25,184 nucleotides of DNA. Origin: CAYNHF01 sp964397045 (GTDB lineage: Bacteria > Actinomycetota > Acidimicrobiia > Spongiisociales > UBA5794). Below, one piece after another: positions 23,955 to 25,184 of the stretch. The stretch is taken from assembly GCA_964397045.1 (NCBI GenBank), contig CAYNHF010000017.1:1-25184 (forward strand). The letters run 5' to 3'. Position 1 is the first letter of the stretch. Every line of letters begins with the position of its first letter. A model generated the notes under the pieces. It did not search any database. It had not been told where the DNA came from and worked only from the letters and a program-made list of their open reading frames with translations. A program made the position numbers and the translations under genes.

Positions 23955-24455
23955 ATGAAGACACAAACACACGCCAAGCCAACCCAACGAGCTTCTTTCT
24001 GGACTCGTTTTCACGATGAACGCGGCGCCAATCTGGTGGAGTTCTCGCTCATCTTTCCGATCCTGATCGTGTTGATCTTCGGGATCATCGAGTCGTCATG
24101 GGCTTTCTCCCAGCACAACGACGTCCGCCACGGAGCCCGCGAAGGCGCCCGGATTGCAGCCGTCGATTTCGGCGACGTGCAAGATGTCGCCGAAGAAGTG
24201 TGTGCCCGGATGAATGTCGTTCGCGACACCCAGGCGATCACAGTGACCCTCACGCCGTTGTCCGCCAGCGGCACAACGGACGGTCAAGCTCGAATCACGG
24301 TGAACGCCAACGTCCAAACACTCACTGGTCTACTCGACTGGGCTTTCGGTCAGATGAACCTGACCTCCACGATCGAATTCCGGATCGAGGAGCCCCTCAG
24401 CGGCGAAGCCCAGTGGTGGAACGGCGGCGCCGGCGGCAGTTTTACCTGTCCGTGA
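23955..24455 (+). CDS. TadE-like minor pseudopilin 3
   Basis: 166 aa. DERGANLVEFSLIFPILIVL gives the cleavage site after G24 and Glu at +5 (E29), followed by a membrane helix. NDVRHGAREGARIAAVDFGD, VQDVAEEVCARM and VQTLTGLLD are nearly shared with TadE2, showing a recent paralogous pair. The tail WWNGGAGGSFTCP parallels the TadE2 tail. It begins 5 nt after the TadG2 stop without its own Shine-Dalgarno, so it probably depends on coupling. It is the last gene of the block; no clear terminator follows. Confidence 0.88.
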   Translation: MKTQTHAKPTQRASFWTRFHDERGANLVEFSLIFPILIVLIFGIIESSWAFSQHNDVRHGAREGARIAAVDFGDVQDVAEEVCARMNVVRDTQAITVTLTPLSASGTTDGQARITVNANVQTLTGLLDWAFGQMNLTSTIEFRIEEPLSGEAQWWNGGAGGSFTCP

Positions 24456-24504
24456 CGATCTGAGGCGTTGCGCGGCCCGCATTCTTGGACTACGGGCATT
24501 TGAA

Positions 24505-24525
24505 CTATCACCGTAGTGGTAATAG
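24505..24525 (+). promoter_or_regulatory. Operator-like dyad upstream of the iron-type binding protein
   Basis: CTATCACC-GTAGT-GGTAATAG is an 8-bp inverted repeat with one mismatch around a 5-bp centre. It lies 35 nt before the GTG, where a repressor could block transcription. A TTGAAC (24500-24505) beside it could be a -35. The sequence does not match the IdeR/DtxR consensus that I know, so the regulator is unknown. Confidence 0.45.
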
Positions 24526-24560
24526 CCTTCCGCCCACCCCAAGGAACGCGAAAGGCCATC

Positions 24561-25184
24561 GTGAAACGCCTGCTCGGGACTCTCATCCTGCTGACCGCAT
24601 TCAGCGTAATGGCCGCGGCATGTGGCAACGATGCCCAGACACTCACCGTCTACTCGGGACGGTCCGAGGAGCTGGTGCAGCCGCTGATCGATCAGTTCGA
24701 GGCTGAGAGCGGGATCAATGTTGCGGTCCGCTACGCCGATAGCGCAGAACTCGCCGCCACCATCCTCCAGGAAGACACCAACAGCCCTGCGGATGTGTTC
24801 TTCGCCCAGGACCCGGCCTCGCTGGGCACCGTTGCCCTCGCCGGCCTCTTCGCGAAGCTGCCCGTCTCGGCAACATCGCGAGTACCGGCCCAGTTTGCGG
24901 ACGAAGACGGCCAATGGGTGGGCACCTCAGGTCGGGCCCGAACGGTGGTCTACGACACAACGAAAGTCGACGCGGCCGCGCTGCCAGATACCGAGGACGG
25001 CTTCGTCGACCCCCAGTGGAAAGGACGGGTGGCGATTGCTCCCACCAATGGATCCTTCCTCGCCTTCGTCGCCGCCAAGATCCTGCTCGACGGTGAGGCG
25101 GCCACCCTCGAGTGGCTCGAAGGAATGAAAGCCAATTCGGCGCCCACCTACCCAAAGAACTCGGTGATCGTCGCCGCCGTCGAC
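24561..25184 (+). CDS. Fe(3+)-type ABC transporter substrate-binding lipoprotein, N-terminal part
   Basis: 208 codons are present and the frame continues past the window end. The start is GTG at 24561 with AAAGG about 5 nt upstream. A lipoprotein signal peptide ends in MAAA-C (C21). The mature part matches the FbpA/FutA-like class: LTVYSGRSEELVQPLIDQFE, SPADVFFAQDPASLG and the hinge-region WVGTSGRARTVVYDTTKV. Such proteins capture ferric iron, with or without an anion, outside the membrane and pass it to an ABC permease, which should lie downstream. Other small-ligand binding proteins of this fold cannot be excluded, because the iron-ligand tyrosines lie partly outside the window. Confidence 0.88.
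   Translation, partial: MKRLLGTLILLTAFSVMAAACGNDAQTLTVYSGRSEELVQPLIDQFEAESGINVAVRYADSAELAATILQEDTNSPADVFFAQDPASLGTVALAGLFAKLPVSATSRVPAQFADEDGQWVGTSGRARTVVYDTTKVDAAALPDTEDGFVDPQWKGRVAIAPTNGSFLAFVAAKILLDGEAATLEWLEGMKANSAPTYPKNSVIVAAVD

Overview
The window is high-GC chromosomal DNA from a free-living, aerobically respiring actinobacterium. The proteins look actinobacterial and the GTG starts, GC-rich codons and apparent leaderless genes fit. An Acidimicrobiia-like lineage is my best guess, but no 16S or marker phylogeny is possible here. There are no insertion sequences, integrases, CRISPR arrays or phage genes.

Layout. (1) 1-940, minus strand: a tRNA-Tyr, tRNA-Thr, tRNA-Met, tuf (EF-Tu) locus. 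The Tyr-Thr spacer carries a four-copy tandem repeat. The tuf fragment has a striking G/T-only third-position bias. (2) 1034-7531: htpX membrane protease (minus), a large secreted subtilisin-like protease (plus) with a strong terminator, a small lipoprotein (minus), and a MidA/NDUFAF7-family methyltransferase (minus). (3) 7625-18107, minus strand: one tightly packed complex I operon, nuoA-B-C-D-H-I-J-K-L-M-N, lacking nuoE, nuoF and nuoG. Junctions are mostly ATGA or TGATG overlaps, and a good TATACT -10 precedes nuoA. (4) 18359-19483, plus: an alkaline-phosphatase-superfamily phosphodiesterase/pyrophosphatase. (5) 19663-24455, plus: five Tad-pilus-type genes in two transcription blocks, TadE1-TadG1 and TadE2-TadG2-TadE3. 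The second block is preceded by a sequence matching the sigma-28/WhiG promoter consensus. (6) 24561 to the end, plus: the first 208 codons of an Fe(3+)-type ABC transporter substrate-binding lipoprotein with an operator-like dyad upstream.

How the parts connect. The methyltransferase just downstream of the nuo operon belongs to the family whose human member methylates an arginine in the NuoD-equivalent subunit, and that arginine is present here. NuoD carries Trp in place of the usual quinone-site Tyr and NuoJ carries Ser at a usually Tyr position. With NuoEFG absent, this suggests a variant complex I with a different electron donor and perhaps a different quinone. The Tad genes look like a duplicated and diverged set of minor pseudopilins and tip-type proteins. 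All three TadE proteins end in a Thr-Cys-Pro or Thr-Cys-Thr tail. A roughly 48-bp imperfect palindrome occurs three times in intergenic DNA (459-506, 1036-1082, 7559-7606), and one copy appears to supply the -35 region of the methyltransferase gene.
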